The position numbers and the translations under genes were made by a program. The notes under the pieces were generated by a model that saw only the letters and a list, made by a program, of their open reading frames with translations, was not told the DNA's origin and searched no databases. DNA of 64,000 nucleotides from Paenibacillus sp. FSL K6-3182 (GTDB lineage: Bacteria; Bacillota; Bacilli; Paenibacillales; Paenibacillaceae). Shown piece by piece: positions 1-9,977 of the stretch (positions are counted from its first letter, which is position 1; the number at the start of each line of letters is the position of its first letter). Location: contig NZ_CP150265.1 of NCBI RefSeq assembly GCF_037976325.1, positions 2,661,501 through 2,725,500 on the forward strand, in the 5' to 3' direction.

Positions 1-48
1 TTCATCACATACCGTAACTTAGGTAAGCGAAAAGGGGAGAAAAGAAGC

Positions 49-1749
49 ATGCAGAACAAATGGGTAAAGAAGACCGGTTTAATGGCTATGTCCGGTGTCG
101 TATTGCTATCTGTCATCGCAGGATGTTCCGGTTCGAATGCATCGAAGAACGATCCGAAAAGCACGAACGCAGCGCAAGGCGGAACGGAAACGACAAAAGG
201 CTCCAACAAGTTCAATCTATGGCTGGGCTGGTCGGCAACGGTTAATAATGATAGCCTTGTCCAAAAAAATTGGAAGGAAACGGAGCCAGGCATTGAGGTT
301 GTGCTTGAAGCTACTCAAGGTGATGCAGTTACGGCGCTTAACTTGAAGCTGAATACGGGCGGCTTCGAAGATGCAGCTGTCTTCAATCGAAGTGAAATCG
401 TGAAAGCAGCGATGATTCGCTCCAATAAAATTTTGTCAGTCGAGCAATATTTCGATATGCCTGATCAATATCCCAACCTTGCAGCGATTCCTAAGCAATA
501 TTTGGACCAAATGAAGGATGCGGACGGGCATATTTGGTCCATTCCAACCTGGTTCGAACAAAATCCTGACAATCCATGGCCGGGCTGGGCATCGCAAACA
601 TGGCTTGTCCGTACGGACGTGCTTGAGAAAGCGGGAATGACCACAACTGATTTGGCTACGATTGAAGGTGTTGAAGCGTACTTGAAAAAAGCCTCTGAGC
701 AAAAAGACGCGTCAGGCAAGCCGCTGATTCCGCTTAGCTTCTTAATGGATCCTAACGATACGGCAGGCTGGAACGATGAAAATACGGTTTTGAGCACGTT
801 TGGCGTAACGACGGGAGGCGGTATTATCCCGGTAGAGAAGAAGGGTGACGAACTTGTCCTCTTGTATGACGACCCACAGTATAAAGTGGCTTACCAATGG
901 ATGAACAAAATGTATCGTTCCAATCTGGTGGACCCAGAGGTCGTAACCGATAAAAAGGAACGCTACAAAGAGAAAAACAAAGCTGGACGCGTAGCGATGA
1001 ACGTAGGCTCCTTCTTTAACGTGGATAATTCGATCTGGGAGACGTTGGACGGCCCGACTGAGCCAGGCTGGTTCTATCAAGTCGTTCCATTCCCTAAGGT
1101 AGAGGGCGTTGAGAAGCTTGGAGCGAACACTGTCATCAACCCGTATCCAGGATATGACGTCTACATTAGCAAAAATTCCAAAAATCTAGAGGCGGTTTTG
1201 AAGTTTCTTGATTACTCACTTAAGCCTGGAGCGGATCAGCAGCAAGTCATTAACGAAGGACCAGAAGGAAAGTTCTGGGGCTGGATCGATCAGCCGCTAG
1301 GACGATGGAATTATATTGATGCAGAATATGATAAAGCGCGTAATTCTGGCGAGCCTGCACAGAAAGCGAAAGTAACGCCAGAGCTGTATATGATTTCTTC
1401 CTACAATAACGACTGGTATCCGTGGTGGAATTACGGCACAGGTGATAAAGTCGGAAACGAAAAAACGTCGAAATTCACGGCAACGGTAGGACAGATGGGC
1501 GCCGTGCGTAGCACGCAAACCTATGACTTGGTTAAAGCGAAGTCAGGCGGTCTGCTAGAGAAATACTTGCCTGAGCTCGAAAATATTCGCAAAGAGTATA
1601 GAGCGAAACTCATTATGTCCAAAAGCGGCGAGCAGTTCGAAGCAACCTGGACGGCTTTCCGCGATGCTCTTGAGAAACGTGGACACTGGACTGAAGTTAA
1701 GCAAGAATGGCAGGAGCAATATGAAGTATTGCTGAAAGAGCAAGGATAG
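49..1749 (+). CDS. ABC transporter extracellular sugar-binding lipoprotein
   Basis: This 566-residue protein is the solute-binding lipoprotein of a carbohydrate ABC importer. The N-terminus has two early lysines, a hydrophobic stretch and a lipobox (VIAGC) with the lipid-modified Cys at residue 26, followed by the Ser/Asn/Lys-rich linker usual for Paenibacillus binding proteins. The length and the aromatic-rich body (for example WPGWASQTW near residue 180) fit the large family-1 binding proteins that work with LplB/LplC permeases. A good ribosome site (AAAGGGGAG, about 31-39) precedes the ATG. No permease genes follow; they probably lie upstream of the window. The sensor kinase and regulator that follow probably respond to the same sugar. 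The substrate cannot be named, but the GH2 enzyme downstream suggests a beta-linked oligosaccharide. Confidence 0.88.
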   Translation: MQNKWVKKTGLMAMSGVVLLSVIAGCSGSNASKNDPKSTNAAQGGTETTKGSNKFNLWLGWSATVNNDSLVQKNWKETEPGIEVVLEATQGDAVTALNLKLNTGGFEDAAVFNRSEIVKAAMIRSNKILSVEQYFDMPDQYPNLAAIPKQYLDQMKDADGHIWSIPTWFEQNPDNPWPGWASQTWLVRTDVLEKAGMTTTDLATIEGVEAYLKKASEQKDASGKPLIPLSFLMDPNDTAGWNDENTVLSTFGVTTGGGIIPVEKKGDELVLLYDDPQYKVAYQWMNKMYRSNLVDPEVVTDKKERYKEKNKAGRVAMNVGSFFNVDNSIWETLDGPTEPGWFYQVVPFPKVEGVEKLGANTVINPYPGYDVYISKNSKNLEAVLKFLDYSLKPGADQQQVINEGPEGKFWGWIDQPLGRWNYIDAEYDKARNSGEPAQKAKVTPELYMISSYNNDWYPWWNYGTGDKVGNEKTSKFTATVGQMGAVRSTQTYDLVKAKSGGLLEKYLPELENIRKEYRAKLIMSKSGEQFEATWTAFRDALEKRGHWTEVKQEWQEQYEVLLKEQG

Positions 1750-1762
1750 CGGTACACCAAAA

Positions 1763-1800
1763 TGGAGCACTCCTTTCTGGGAGGTTGCTCCCTTTTCCAT
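1763..1800 (+). terminator. Stem-loop between binding protein and kinase
   Basis: Just after the binding-protein stop, GGAGCA/TGCTCC arms enclose an inner TCC..GGA pairing and are followed by CTTTTCC. It could end or attenuate the strong transporter transcript before the two-component genes, leaving a lower level of read-through. Confidence 0.5.
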
Positions 1801-1839
1801 TGTTGCGAATGCGATTACAATACGGAAAGGAGGGATATG

Positions 1840-3627
1840 ATGCAGTTTCGCCGCAGCCTTGAACGAATCGTTATCAAGTACACCCGGAAAATGAATCTTC
1901 GTACAAAAATATTAATTCTTTATGGAGCGATTATTTTTATTCCCACGATCTTTTTAGGTATCGGAGCGGGCTATCTTGCGCTTGAAAGCTTCAGAGCGAA
2001 TTATTTGGTTACCATTAATGAAGCGATGCGCCAAACCGTTCAAAATATTGACTTCCGCAAGCAGAGCTATGATGTGCTTGCCACTCGGACGGCAACGGAC
2101 GGGGAGTTGATCTCGCGATTAAGCCGCGATTATTCGGATATGTTCGAGCAGTTGAACACAGTCGAGTATGTCGACCGCTCATTTGTATTCACGAGTAAAT
2201 ATTTGCCGGGTATCGACGATTTTCGAATTTATCACATGAACCCGACGCTTGTGCAGGATGGACGATTGCTTTGGAAGCCGGAAGGGCGTATGTTACAGCC
2301 TGGCTTGAATGAAACGGATTGGTTCACCCAAACGGCCGAGGCCTCAAGCTCGTTAATATGGAGCAATGTAAACAAGGATAAGCTTGTTATCTCCCATAAA
2401 GTGATGAGTCCTGCCGGCAATATGCAGGGCATTATTTATATGCTGCTAGACTATAAATCGGTTTTCGGCAACCTGTTTAATCAGCCGTTCAGCGGTTCCG
2501 GTGAATTATCGATTATTGACGATTACGGCACGATCATCGTTTCCTCCGATCCAGAAAAAATCGGATTAAAGCTTCAATCGACAACGCTGAACAATCACTG
2601 GGAAGATGCGAGCTTATCTGATGGCGTAATGGTGGATGGCAATCTGCTTATGGTAAGGCCGATTGATTCGAACTGGCATGTGGCCGCGTTGATCCAGATG
2701 GATCAGCTTGAGCGCCAGTCCAAGATGATTTTATACGGCATCGTGGCTGTTATTTTCTTTTTTCTGCTTTGCTCTACTTTTTTAATTATGACGGTGCTGA
2801 AAAATGTTATATGGCGTATTCGTAAGCTTGGCACGCGCATGTACGATGTCAGTCAAGGACAATTCGATGTCAGTATTCGCAATACGGCTAAAGATGAGCT
2901 CGGCGATCTGGAAATTTTGTTTAATTCAATGTCCGGCCGTCTGGGTATGCTCGTTGAAGACATTACGCAAGCGAAGCTCAAGGAACGCGAGCAATCATTC
3001 AAAGCGCTGCAGGCTCAAATCAATCCTCATTTTATATACAATTCGTTAAGTTTGCTAAGGTGGCGTGCGCTGGAGCTTCAAGACGAAAAACAGCTGCGCA
3101 CCATAGACGCCTTGACCGCCTTTTACCGTCTGGCGCTGGACAATAAAATTAATGTCATACAAATAAAGGGCGAGCTTGATCATGTGAGAGCTTATTTGGA
3201 CATTCAAGAAATGCGTTATCCGGGAAGGGTGACCATCGAGTGGCATATCGAGCAAGAGCTGCTGGAGCTTTACACGATCAAGCTGTTATTACAGCCTATT
3301 GTGGAAAATTGTTATTTGCATGGCAACATTACAGGGAAAAAGGGCGGCGTTATCCGAATTTCGGCGCAGCTCGAACAAGAAAACATTCGATTCGAGGTGT
3401 TCGATAACGGAATAGGCATCTCCAGAGAGATGCTGGAACAGATTAAATTAGGCAAGCAGGCGGGGAACGGAAACGGATACGGTACGGCTAATATTCGCGA
3501 GCGGCTCCAGCTCTATTTTGAGAACAAGCATGAATTTACCATAGACAGCAAAGAGAACGAATGGACGGCGGCAACGATTATCATACCGGCAAGCGTTCAT
3601 AAGCCGCAGATTAGGAAGGTGAGGTAA
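1840..3627 (+). CDS. YesM-type sensor histidine kinase
   Basis: Membrane sensor kinase of the Lyt/YesM class, about 595 residues from the chosen ATG; an ATG one codon upstream is also possible. It has a first membrane segment near residues 18-45, an extracellular dCache-like sensor region, a second membrane segment around 305-325, a HAMP domain, and a His_kinase domain with the conserved NPHFIYNSL motif, phospho-accepting His about residue 397. A C-terminal HATPase follows (VENCYLHG N-box, DNGIGI G1 box, GYGTANIRERL G2 box). The start is set by AAAGGAGGG at about 1826-1834. Its stop overlaps the regulator start by one base (TAATG), so the pair is translationally coupled. By family precedent it senses an extracellular sugar or a binding protein. 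Confidence 0.92.
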   Translation: MQFRRSLERIVIKYTRKMNLRTKILILYGAIIFIPTIFLGIGAGYLALESFRANYLVTINEAMRQTVQNIDFRKQSYDVLATRTATDGELISRLSRDYSDMFEQLNTVEYVDRSFVFTSKYLPGIDDFRIYHMNPTLVQDGRLLWKPEGRMLQPGLNETDWFTQTAEASSSLIWSNVNKDKLVISHKVMSPAGNMQGIIYMLLDYKSVFGNLFNQPFSGSGELSIIDDYGTIIVSSDPEKIGLKLQSTTLNNHWEDASLSDGVMVDGNLLMVRPIDSNWHVAALIQMDQLERQSKMILYGIVAVIFFFLLCSTFLIMTVLKNVIWRIRKLGTRMYDVSQGQFDVSIRNTAKDELGDLEILFNSMSGRLGMLVEDITQAKLKEREQSFKALQAQINPHFIYNSLSLLRWRALELQDEKQLRTIDALTAFYRLALDNKINVIQIKGELDHVRAYLDIQEMRYPGRVTIEWHIEQELLELYTIKLLLQPIVENCYLHGNITGKKGGVIRISAQLEQENIRFEVFDNGIGISREMLEQIKLGKQAGNGNGYGTANIRERLQLYFENKHEFTIDSKENEWTAATIIIPASVHKPQIRKVR

Positions 3628-5225
3628 TGTTGTTACAAGCGTTGATTGTGGATGATGAGCCTACCCATATTCAGGGGCTAGTGCGCTATATCAAGTGGCA
3701 GGAGCTAGGCTATGATACGCCTTTCACCGCAGAGTCCGGTCAAGAAGCGCTCGACCTATTGCGGAATACTTCTATTGATGTGTTGATATCAGATGTATCC
3801 ATGCCTGTTATGACAGGAATTGAGCTTGTTGCAGAGGCTAAAGCGATCCAGGCGCAGCTTCAAGTGCTGATGATCAGCGGCTACAACGAATTCGAATTTG
3901 TACAGGAAGCGATGAACGTTGGGGCGCAAGCGTATGTGTTGAAGCCGATTAAAGTGGAAGAGGTAGAGAGCAAGCTTACCGGGTTCCGCAAGACATTAAC
4001 CAAGTTAAAGCAAATTGAAAATCAAGCGCAGGAGCTGCAGCAGAAAGTATCCGGCAGCCTCGATATCGTCAGAGAACGGTTCGTATCCGATGTTATTGGG
4101 GAGGCAGGCATTCATGCCCAAATGCTGCATTCATGGGGCAGCCTGCTGGAGCTTCCAGCAAGCAACCAAGAAATCGGATTAATCGTTTTGGGCTATGATC
4201 ACTTTCATTCCTCGGTGCAGGACGCAAGAGAGCGGGTTGTGATCAGCAACGGATTTTTGAGAACGGTCCATATCGGTTTAAGCGATTTTGATCAGGTTTA
4301 TGTCGCAAAGACCGTCACCGATGAAATCGTGGCCTTACACATTAATTTAAGTCCGCTTGAACGTGCGTCAATTGAAAAACAGCTTGCTTTCATCCAAAAT
4401 GTCATGCAGGAGCAATACGGCTCAACGGTTACGATTGGCAATAGCAGAGTATGCACCGCTTGGGAGGATGTACCGACGCTTTATAAGGAAGTTAAATTCA
4501 TGATGGCAAGATTCCGCTTGATGGAGAGCGGGCAAATTCTGCACTATGATCGGATGGATGAATCGGAATTCCAACAATTTCGTCTGCGTGAAGAGATTAT
4601 ACCCGAGATTATACAGCTGACAGAAGATGCTGCCGATGCTCATAAGGTCGTTGACTACGTTAATAATGTGTTTGATATGCTGCTTCCTCAGCCTTCCATG
4701 CCGTTTACGTATATACAGGCGTTTGGCATGGCATTGCTTAGTGAACTGGCTCGCAAGCAGACATGGAATAAAGAGCTGGGCGGGGAAATGAATTTGGAGA
4801 TGTGGCAGAAGCTGATCGATTGCAGAAGCGAAGCGCAAATTCGTGAAGTCGTGATTGAATACGTTCAACGCCATATGGTTATCGAAAAGAAAGGTGAAGC
4901 CAGCCAAAGGCATAATCTGATCGGCAAGGTTTCCGAGTATTTGGAGGCACATTTCCAAGAACATATCACAGTAAAGCAAATTGCTGAAATTCATCATCTG
5001 AATGCGAGTTACTTAAGCGTGCTGTTCAAAAAAGAGATGGGCAAAACGATATCTGATTTTCTACAGGAAACGCGCATGAATAAAGCCAAAGAGCTGCTTA
5101 ACAATCCAAGCATCAAGGTGTACGAGGTATCTGAGCAGGTCGGATTTCAGACCGCAGCTTATTTTGCCTATTTGTTCAAGAAGACGACGGGCTATACGCC
5201 GCAAGAATATAGGGATTACCATTAA
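3627..5225 (+). CDS. YesN-type AraC response regulator
   Basis: This 532-residue response regulator pairs with the kinase before it. The receiver domain occupies about residues 1-120, with the acidic pocket D9/D10, phosphorylated Asp at D56 (LISDVSMPV) and the conserved Lys in VLKPI near residue 104. A long middle region follows, and then a C-terminal AraC double helix-turn-helix (about 430-530) ending in the typical GYTPQEYR motif. The expected role is activation of the adjacent sugar transporter and hydrolase genes when phosphorylated. The start overlaps the kinase stop by one base. Confidence 0.93.
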   Translation: MLLQALIVDDEPTHIQGLVRYIKWQELGYDTPFTAESGQEALDLLRNTSIDVLISDVSMPVMTGIELVAEAKAIQAQLQVLMISGYNEFEFVQEAMNVGAQAYVLKPIKVEEVESKLTGFRKTLTKLKQIENQAQELQQKVSGSLDIVRERFVSDVIGEAGIHAQMLHSWGSLLELPASNQEIGLIVLGYDHFHSSVQDARERVVISNGFLRTVHIGLSDFDQVYVAKTVTDEIVALHINLSPLERASIEKQLAFIQNVMQEQYGSTVTIGNSRVCTAWEDVPTLYKEVKFMMARFRLMESGQILHYDRMDESEFQQFRLREEIIPEIIQLTEDAADAHKVVDYVNNVFDMLLPQPSMPFTYIQAFGMALLSELARKQTWNKELGGEMNLEMWQKLIDCRSEAQIREVVIEYVQRHMVIEKKGEASQRHNLIGKVSEYLEAHFQEHITVKQIAEIHHLNASYLSVLFKKEMGKTISDFLQETRMNKAKELLNNPSIKVYEVSEQVGFQTAAYFAYLFKKTTGYTPQEYRDYH

Positions 5226-5257
5226 GGCATTTGCTAAGAGCTGGAGGCTATGAAAAA

Positions 5258-8089
5258 ATGATGATAGAGTCAATTGCGGGAACGTGGAGATTTTGCTTGG
5301 ATGAGACCAAGCAAGGCATTGATCAAAAATGGTATAACGAGCGGCTGCAGGATCACATTCAGCTGCCAGGAACCACCTCGGAGTATCAAAAAGGCGAATA
5401 TAACACGGCCAAAGAAGTCGCTCACCTAACTGAGGCTTATCCGATAAACGGTTATGCATGGTACCAACGCGAGATTGAAATCAAGGCGGAATGGGCGAAC
5501 AAGCATATCCAGCTGTACGTGGAGCGGACAAGAGTAACGAAGGTTTGGATCGGCGATGAACTGCAAGGCATGCAGAACAGCGTAAGCGCGCCCCATATCT
5601 ATGAATTTGGGATCTTGACTCCTGGCACGTATACGTTAACCATATTGGTAGATAACAGCGGCCTGCCGATAAAAGGCGGTCATATGACATCATCCGATAC
5701 GCAGACGAACTGGAACGGACTGCTCGGCAGAATGGAGCTTCAAGCAGCGGATTTAATCCGATTGGACAACATTCAGGCGTTCCCCGATGTTGCTAATAAG
5801 TCCGTTCAGCTCAGGTTTCAGCTGATCAACGATACGATGGACAATGCGGATACCCAGCTAGCTATCGCTTTAGTGGATATGATTGGAACAATCCAAGGCA
5901 ACGCAAATGCTGCAACAGCAGTAAAGATCGCTATGATTCAGTCCGTACCGGGTAACCAGTCTGTTGAACTGCACTATGAACTCGGCGAAGATATCATGCT
6001 GTGGGATGAGTTCAACCCCGTATTATACCGCTTGCTTGTGAGTCTGGAGGCGAACGCTAACGGGAAATTGTATCGGAATGAGCAATCCGTAAGCTTCGGC
6101 ATGCGCAAGTTCGGTACGGAAGGCACACAGTTCACGAATAACGGTCGTAAAGTATTTTTGCGAGGAAAACATGATGCGTTGGCTTTTCCTTTAACCGGTT
6201 ATGCGCCGATGACGGTGGAAGAATGGGTCAAGGTGCTATCTATCGCCAAGTCCTACGGGATTAATCATTATCGCTTCCACACCTGCTGCCCGCCAGAAGC
6301 AGGATTTATAGCCGCGGATTTGCTCGGTATTTATTTCGAGCCTGAGCTGCCGTATTGGGGCGCATTTCAAGATCCAGCGGATGAAGACTATGATGAGGCG
6401 AGATCGGACTACTTGCGGGAGGAAGGATTTCGCATATTAAAGGCTTATGGCAATCACCCATCATTTGCTTTGTTTACGCTAGGCAACGAATTGCATGGCA
6501 GTCGCAACGCCATGTCGAGCTTGTTGAAGGAATATCGGGAACAAGATAGCAGGCGCTTATACGCTGAAGGGGCGAATAACTATTTCTGGTCGCCGGCTTT
6601 CTCGGAAGACTCTGATTTCTGGGTTACCATGCGAACAGGGCATGGCGAATCGATGGTTCGAGCTTCGTTCTCCCATGCGGACTTGCCCCTTGGGCATGTG
6701 CAGGATAGCTATCCTTCAACCTTAACGGACTATCGTGATAATCTTCCGGACATTCAAGTGCCTACGATAAGCCATGAAATTGGCCAATATCAATCCTTCC
6801 CAAACTTTGGCGAAATAGAGAAATACACAGGCGTCCTGAAAGCACGGAACTTAGAAGTGTTTCGCGAGAGGCTTCAGGCTGCGGGAATGCTCGATCAAGC
6901 CGATCATTTCTTCCGGGCATCCGGACAGCTCGCGGTTATATGCTACCGCGAAGAGATTGAAGCCGCTTTGCGCACTCCGGGCTTCGGCGGGTTTCAACTG
7001 CTAGATCTGCAGGACTTTCCGGGCCAAGGAACGGCATTGGTTGGCGTATTGGACGCGTTTATGGAATCCAAAGGCTTTATAGAACCGGAGAAGTGGCGCG
7101 AGTTTTGCTCGGAAATCGTTCTGCTGGCAAGGATTCCGAGGTTTACGTATACCCAGGAGGAGACGTTTGTCGCCGAGCTGGAAATCGCAAATTACGGGTC
7201 TGACTCGCTTGAAGCTATGCAGTTGGAGTGGTCGCTAAAGCAAGGAGACCGACTAATTGAGTCTGGAGCGATGGCGGCAAAGAATATTCAACAAGGGGCT
7301 TTGGAAAATGTGGGTACGCTGCAGATCGACCTGTCCGCAGCAGAGGCTCCCGCCAAGCTGGAGCTTACTCTGAAATGGAAGGGCAGCGACGTTATAAATC
7401 ATTATCCGATCTGGGTATATCCGTCGGCGCAGGCAGAAGCCAAGCCGCAACAAGCTGAATTTCACTTGCGTAGAGAATTCAATCAAGAGGTAAGCGACAT
7501 TCTCGAAGAAGGCGGACGTGTTTTGCTCATTCCCCATCAAGAGCAGCTATCCTCCCATATCGGCGGAGCGTTTGCTTCGGACTTTTGGTGTTATCCTATG
7601 TTTAGATCCATCTGTGAGGGAAAAAACGCGGCTCCAGCACCGGGAACGCTCGGAATCTTATGTGATGAGAAGCATCCCATGTTCGAGGCCTTTCCAACCG
7701 AGTTTCATAGCAACTGGCAGTGGTGGCCGATCCTGACCCACTCTCATTCGCTTATACTGGATAAGTGGCCGGAAGCGTTCCGTCCCCTAGTGCAGGTCAT
7801 TGACAACTTTGAGCGCAATCATAAGCTTGGCTTGATCGTTGAAGCTAAGGTTGGCAATGGAAGCTTGCTCATATGCGCAAGCGACCTTATTGGTCACCAA
7901 GATAAGCCGGAGGTACGCCAGCTTTTTCATAGCCTGCTGCAATATGCGGCATCTGCGGAGTTCAACCCATCATTAGAACTCAGCTATGACCAGATTCGCA
8001 GCGTGCTGGATCCGAACGTGGAAAGCGATCGCGAGACGCATCGCGGTCAAGCGGTTATTAATCCTTCCTATCCGAATAATATAAGTTGA
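5258..8089 (+). CDS. Glycoside hydrolase family 2-type enzyme
   Basis: Large protein (about 943 residues) with GH2 organisation: an N-terminal sugar-binding jelly roll (LPGTTSEY, then GYAWYQREIEI near residues 50-75), an immunoglobulin-like domain, and a TIM barrel. The barrel contains the acid/base motif GNELHG (E411) and a nucleophile motif SHEIGQY (E507). The C-terminal 300 residues are beta-rich and of unclear role. No signal peptide is visible, so it should act in the cytoplasm on imported oligosaccharides. The ATG at 5258 is chosen because GGAGG lies at 5242-5246; an upstream TTG at 5231 is too early. It follows the response regulator by about 30 bases and is likely in its operon. GH2 specificity (galactosidase, glucuronidase, mannosidase) cannot be assigned from motifs alone. 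Confidence 0.85.
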   Translation: MMIESIAGTWRFCLDETKQGIDQKWYNERLQDHIQLPGTTSEYQKGEYNTAKEVAHLTEAYPINGYAWYQREIEIKAEWANKHIQLYVERTRVTKVWIGDELQGMQNSVSAPHIYEFGILTPGTYTLTILVDNSGLPIKGGHMTSSDTQTNWNGLLGRMELQAADLIRLDNIQAFPDVANKSVQLRFQLINDTMDNADTQLAIALVDMIGTIQGNANAATAVKIAMIQSVPGNQSVELHYELGEDIMLWDEFNPVLYRLLVSLEANANGKLYRNEQSVSFGMRKFGTEGTQFTNNGRKVFLRGKHDALAFPLTGYAPMTVEEWVKVLSIAKSYGINHYRFHTCCPPEAGFIAADLLGIYFEPELPYWGAFQDPADEDYDEARSDYLREEGFRILKAYGNHPSFALFTLGNELHGSRNAMSSLLKEYREQDSRRLYAEGANNYFWSPAFSEDSDFWVTMRTGHGESMVRASFSHADLPLGHVQDSYPSTLTDYRDNLPDIQVPTISHEIGQYQSFPNFGEIEKYTGVLKARNLEVFRERLQAAGMLDQADHFFRASGQLAVICYREEIEAALRTPGFGGFQLLDLQDFPGQGTALVGVLDAFMESKGFIEPEKWREFCSEIVLLARIPRFTYTQEETFVAELEIANYGSDSLEAMQLEWSLKQGDRLIESGAMAAKNIQQGALENVGTLQIDLSAAEAPAKLELTLKWKGSDVINHYPIWVYPSAQAEAKPQQAEFHLRREFNQEVSDILEEGGRVLLIPHQEQLSSHIGGAFASDFWCYPMFRSICEGKNAAPAPGTLGILCDEKHPMFEAFPTEFHSNWQWWPILTHSHSLILDKWPEAFRPLVQVIDNFERNHKLGLIVEAKVGNGSLLICASDLIGHQDKPEVRQLFHSLLQYAASAEFNPSLELSYDQIRSVLDPNVESDRETHRGQAVINPSYPNNIS

Positions 8090-8329
8090 ACTAAAGACAC
8101 TTCTACATTCTGATGCAAAGACGATCGATAATACGCATGGGATTCTTTCATAATATTAATCATAACTGTCCCTACATTCTTCCGTATCTCAGCGGTTATG
8201 TGCTAAAACAAACTATTGATGTTGATGACATCTGCTCTGAGCCACTTCTTTAACCCTTCAACCAGGTTACTCTGTGGGCTGTACGCATCCCGGAGCTGGC
8301 CTGACCGTGTTAATCTTCAGATGGAGAAA
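8090..8329. other. Gene-free stretch after the GH2 gene
   Basis: About 240 bases between the GH2 gene and the LacI remnant. All frames are closed by frequent stops and no clear terminator hairpin or promoter is seen. It may contain further eroded parts of the LacI-type gene, but no convincing protein similarity is readable. Confidence 0.4.
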
Positions 8330-8628
8330 TTTCCGGAGAAGGCATGCCAGAGGTACTGGTTTGCGTGAACGATTCGCACACTCAATTCGCATTCTTAGCG
8401 TTAGAGAAACGGGGGTTTCCTATCCCCCAAAGCTGCGCGATAAAAGGTTTTGACAATACGTTCGACAATCTTCCTCTTCTGGTTAACGTGAACGTTAATA
8501 AAGAGCTTCTTGGCAAGCGGGCCGTAGACCAATTGCTTTGGAGAATGGCTAATTCGGTTCGGATTTTGAGAAATAGCTTATCAACGGTGATATCATTATG
8601 AGAGAGCAATTCTCCTAAGCTAAAAACG
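8330..8628 (+). pseudogene. LacI-family regulator, C-terminal remnant
   Basis: The translation from 8344 reads like the last third of a LacI/PurR-type effector domain: PEVLVCVNDSHTQFAFLAL, then IPQSCAIKGFDNT, then LLVNVNVNKELLGKRAVDQL. The DNA-binding domain and most of the sensor domain are missing. The end is also damaged: the expected tail INGDIIMRE is present but in a different frame and behind a stop (about 8576-8610). It is the last trace of a sugar-locus repressor, in keeping with the decayed zone that runs to 10.3 kb. Confidence 0.75.
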
Positions 8629-8750
8629 ATTAAGTAATGAAAGACAGACACTCATTGTATTTATACAATGGGTGTTTACTATTAGTGTGGATCGAACTGC
8701 AGAGGATAGCTTTCCACTCTTGGCAGCAATGATTTACATAGGGTTGTGTC

Positions 8751-8834
8751 CACAACCTCAAAAAATTCGATAATACGGGTGAGGACTTAGAGGATTTGAT
8801 TTCAATCGGCACCATAGCCCTGATCAAAGCTACG
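8751..8834 (+). pseudogene. sigK: Sporulation sigma factor (SigK-like) fragment
   Basis: A short open stretch translates to [20 protein letters not shown] followed by TIALIKA. This is the conserved region-2 segment of sporulation sigma factors of the SigK/SigE group (family form: [23 protein letters not shown]). Nothing before or after it continues the gene in frame, although the next 100 bases ([11 protein letters not shown]..) may be scrambled later parts. An intact sigK presumably lies elsewhere in the genome. Confidence 0.65.
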
Positions 8835-9308
8835 GTAAGTCTATTGACTTGGAATTTAGAAACAGTAAGTTTTAAAGGAGAAGTGTTTGGAGTTGCGAAA
8901 AACCCAGATGATGTGATTTTTCTAACTCCAATAGATCGAAACAAAAAAAGAAAATAACATTAAAAGAAGTTATTTCAGAGTTCATTATTTTGAAGAGCAA
9001 CATTAGTTCTGTCTGATGATATGAATATCTATACAACGGAAGTCGCATAACATGTGGCTTTTTTATATATTGTCTAAATGAGTAGGATACCATAATGCCA
9101 AGTCAGTCTTGGAAGGCATTTGATTTTGATCGTAGATTGTATTAGGTTGAGACACAGAGGAGCCAAACGGCTTTGAAAAGATAAGTTGCTACTGCAGTGT
9201 GAGATGAGATTTTGGTTTTAGATTGATGATTTGTAGTCACATGCCCTAAAACCTAAAGTGTTCAAAATCGAAAAGCCTTACTGTGTATAGGAAAATCATC
9301 ACTGTTAA
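8835..9308. other. Non-coding stretch between sigK and catalase remnants
   Basis: About 470 bases with stops in every frame. I see no recognisable protein, RNA gene or mobile-element end. It separates two gene remnants and looks like decayed sequence. Confidence 0.4.
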
Positions 9309-9704
9309 ATACAATGTACCAACGAATTTGCGCACCCTGAGATTATTGCAACCATGATTTACAAGCTGACAAAAGATGCAACGCCAGAACAGCTTAAGGC
9401 TGCAGGTCTAGGTGCTCATTATGTAGCTCATGACAGCGCCTTGTTTTATTAGAATGCAGGAGGAGTACCGTTTACGGCCGCCTATATTCAAGCCAAAGGC
9501 GATCCGATCGCGGATCTATACGAGGATAGAGCGGCGGAGGAGAAGGCTAGGGCGACGTATCAGTGGCTAATTGATATAACGGATGACGTGGATCTACAGG
9601 ATAGCTTGAAATATTTGCGGGAGCGGGAGATTGTGCATTCACTGCGGTTCCGTGAAGCGGTGGAAATACTTAAGGATAAGCGGGATGAGAAGATTTTTTA
9701 TTAG
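9309..9704 (+). pseudogene. Manganese catalase (CotJC-like), copy 1, broken
   Basis: The C-terminal two-thirds of a spore-coat-type manganese catalase can be read: TNEFAHPEIIATMIYKLTKD, then a Gln/Ala-rich run to GLGAHYVAHDSALFY, an in-frame TAG at 9450-9452, then NAGGVPFTAAYIQAKGDPIA, LYEDRAAEEKARATYQWLI and REREIVHSLRFREAVEILK to the natural stop. The N-terminus is absent. EFAH and REREIVHSLRF carry the conserved Glu/His metal-ligand pattern of the family. Its last 170 bases and terminator recur at 22.81 and 58.66 kb. Confidence 0.8.
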
Positions 9705-9708
9705 AGGG

Positions 9709-9741
9709 AACCTCTCTGCAGGATGCTGCGGGGAGGTTTTT
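9709..9741 (+). terminator. Terminator of catalase remnant copy 1
   Basis: AACCTC..GAGGTT stem with an inner GCAG/CTGC pairing, followed by TTTTT. The same hairpin follows the other two catalase remnants (22990-23022 and 58765-58797). Confidence 0.75.
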
Positions 9742-9785
9742 ATTTGTCTGTTGACAAGGAAAACGATACGCAAGAGCAATATTGA

Positions 9786-9977
9786 CTATCCATAAACTAC
9801 GTTGATAATAATGAGGTTGCTCTTTATATTGATTTTGCCGGTACGGAAAAGAGTTTTAAACTCAGGGAGGAATTGATTAATTCTGGGCGAGTCGTAAAGG
9901 TGCAAGGGGAGGTGTACTCTAAAGAGTATGGTCGAAACGGCTCGCTAAAAAATACATTATCACTGTATATACCTTAG
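9786..9977 (+). pseudogene. Unrecognised open-frame remnant
   Basis: An open frame without ATG, GTG or TTG at a sensible place reads NNEVALYIDFAGTEKSFKLR and VVKVQGEVYSKEYGRN before a TAG. The amino-acid composition looks like real protein but I do not recognise the family. It directly precedes the putative recombinase remnant and is probably a gene fragment. Confidence 0.35.

Noticed and set aside
4422..4997. Minus-strand frame of 191 codons inside the response regulator
   Set aside because: It lies wholly within a well-supported gene and shows no protein-like motifs.
8382..8651. Minus-strand frame of 89 codons over the LacI remnant
   Set aside because: The plus strand has clear LacI-family similarity and this frame is its shadow.
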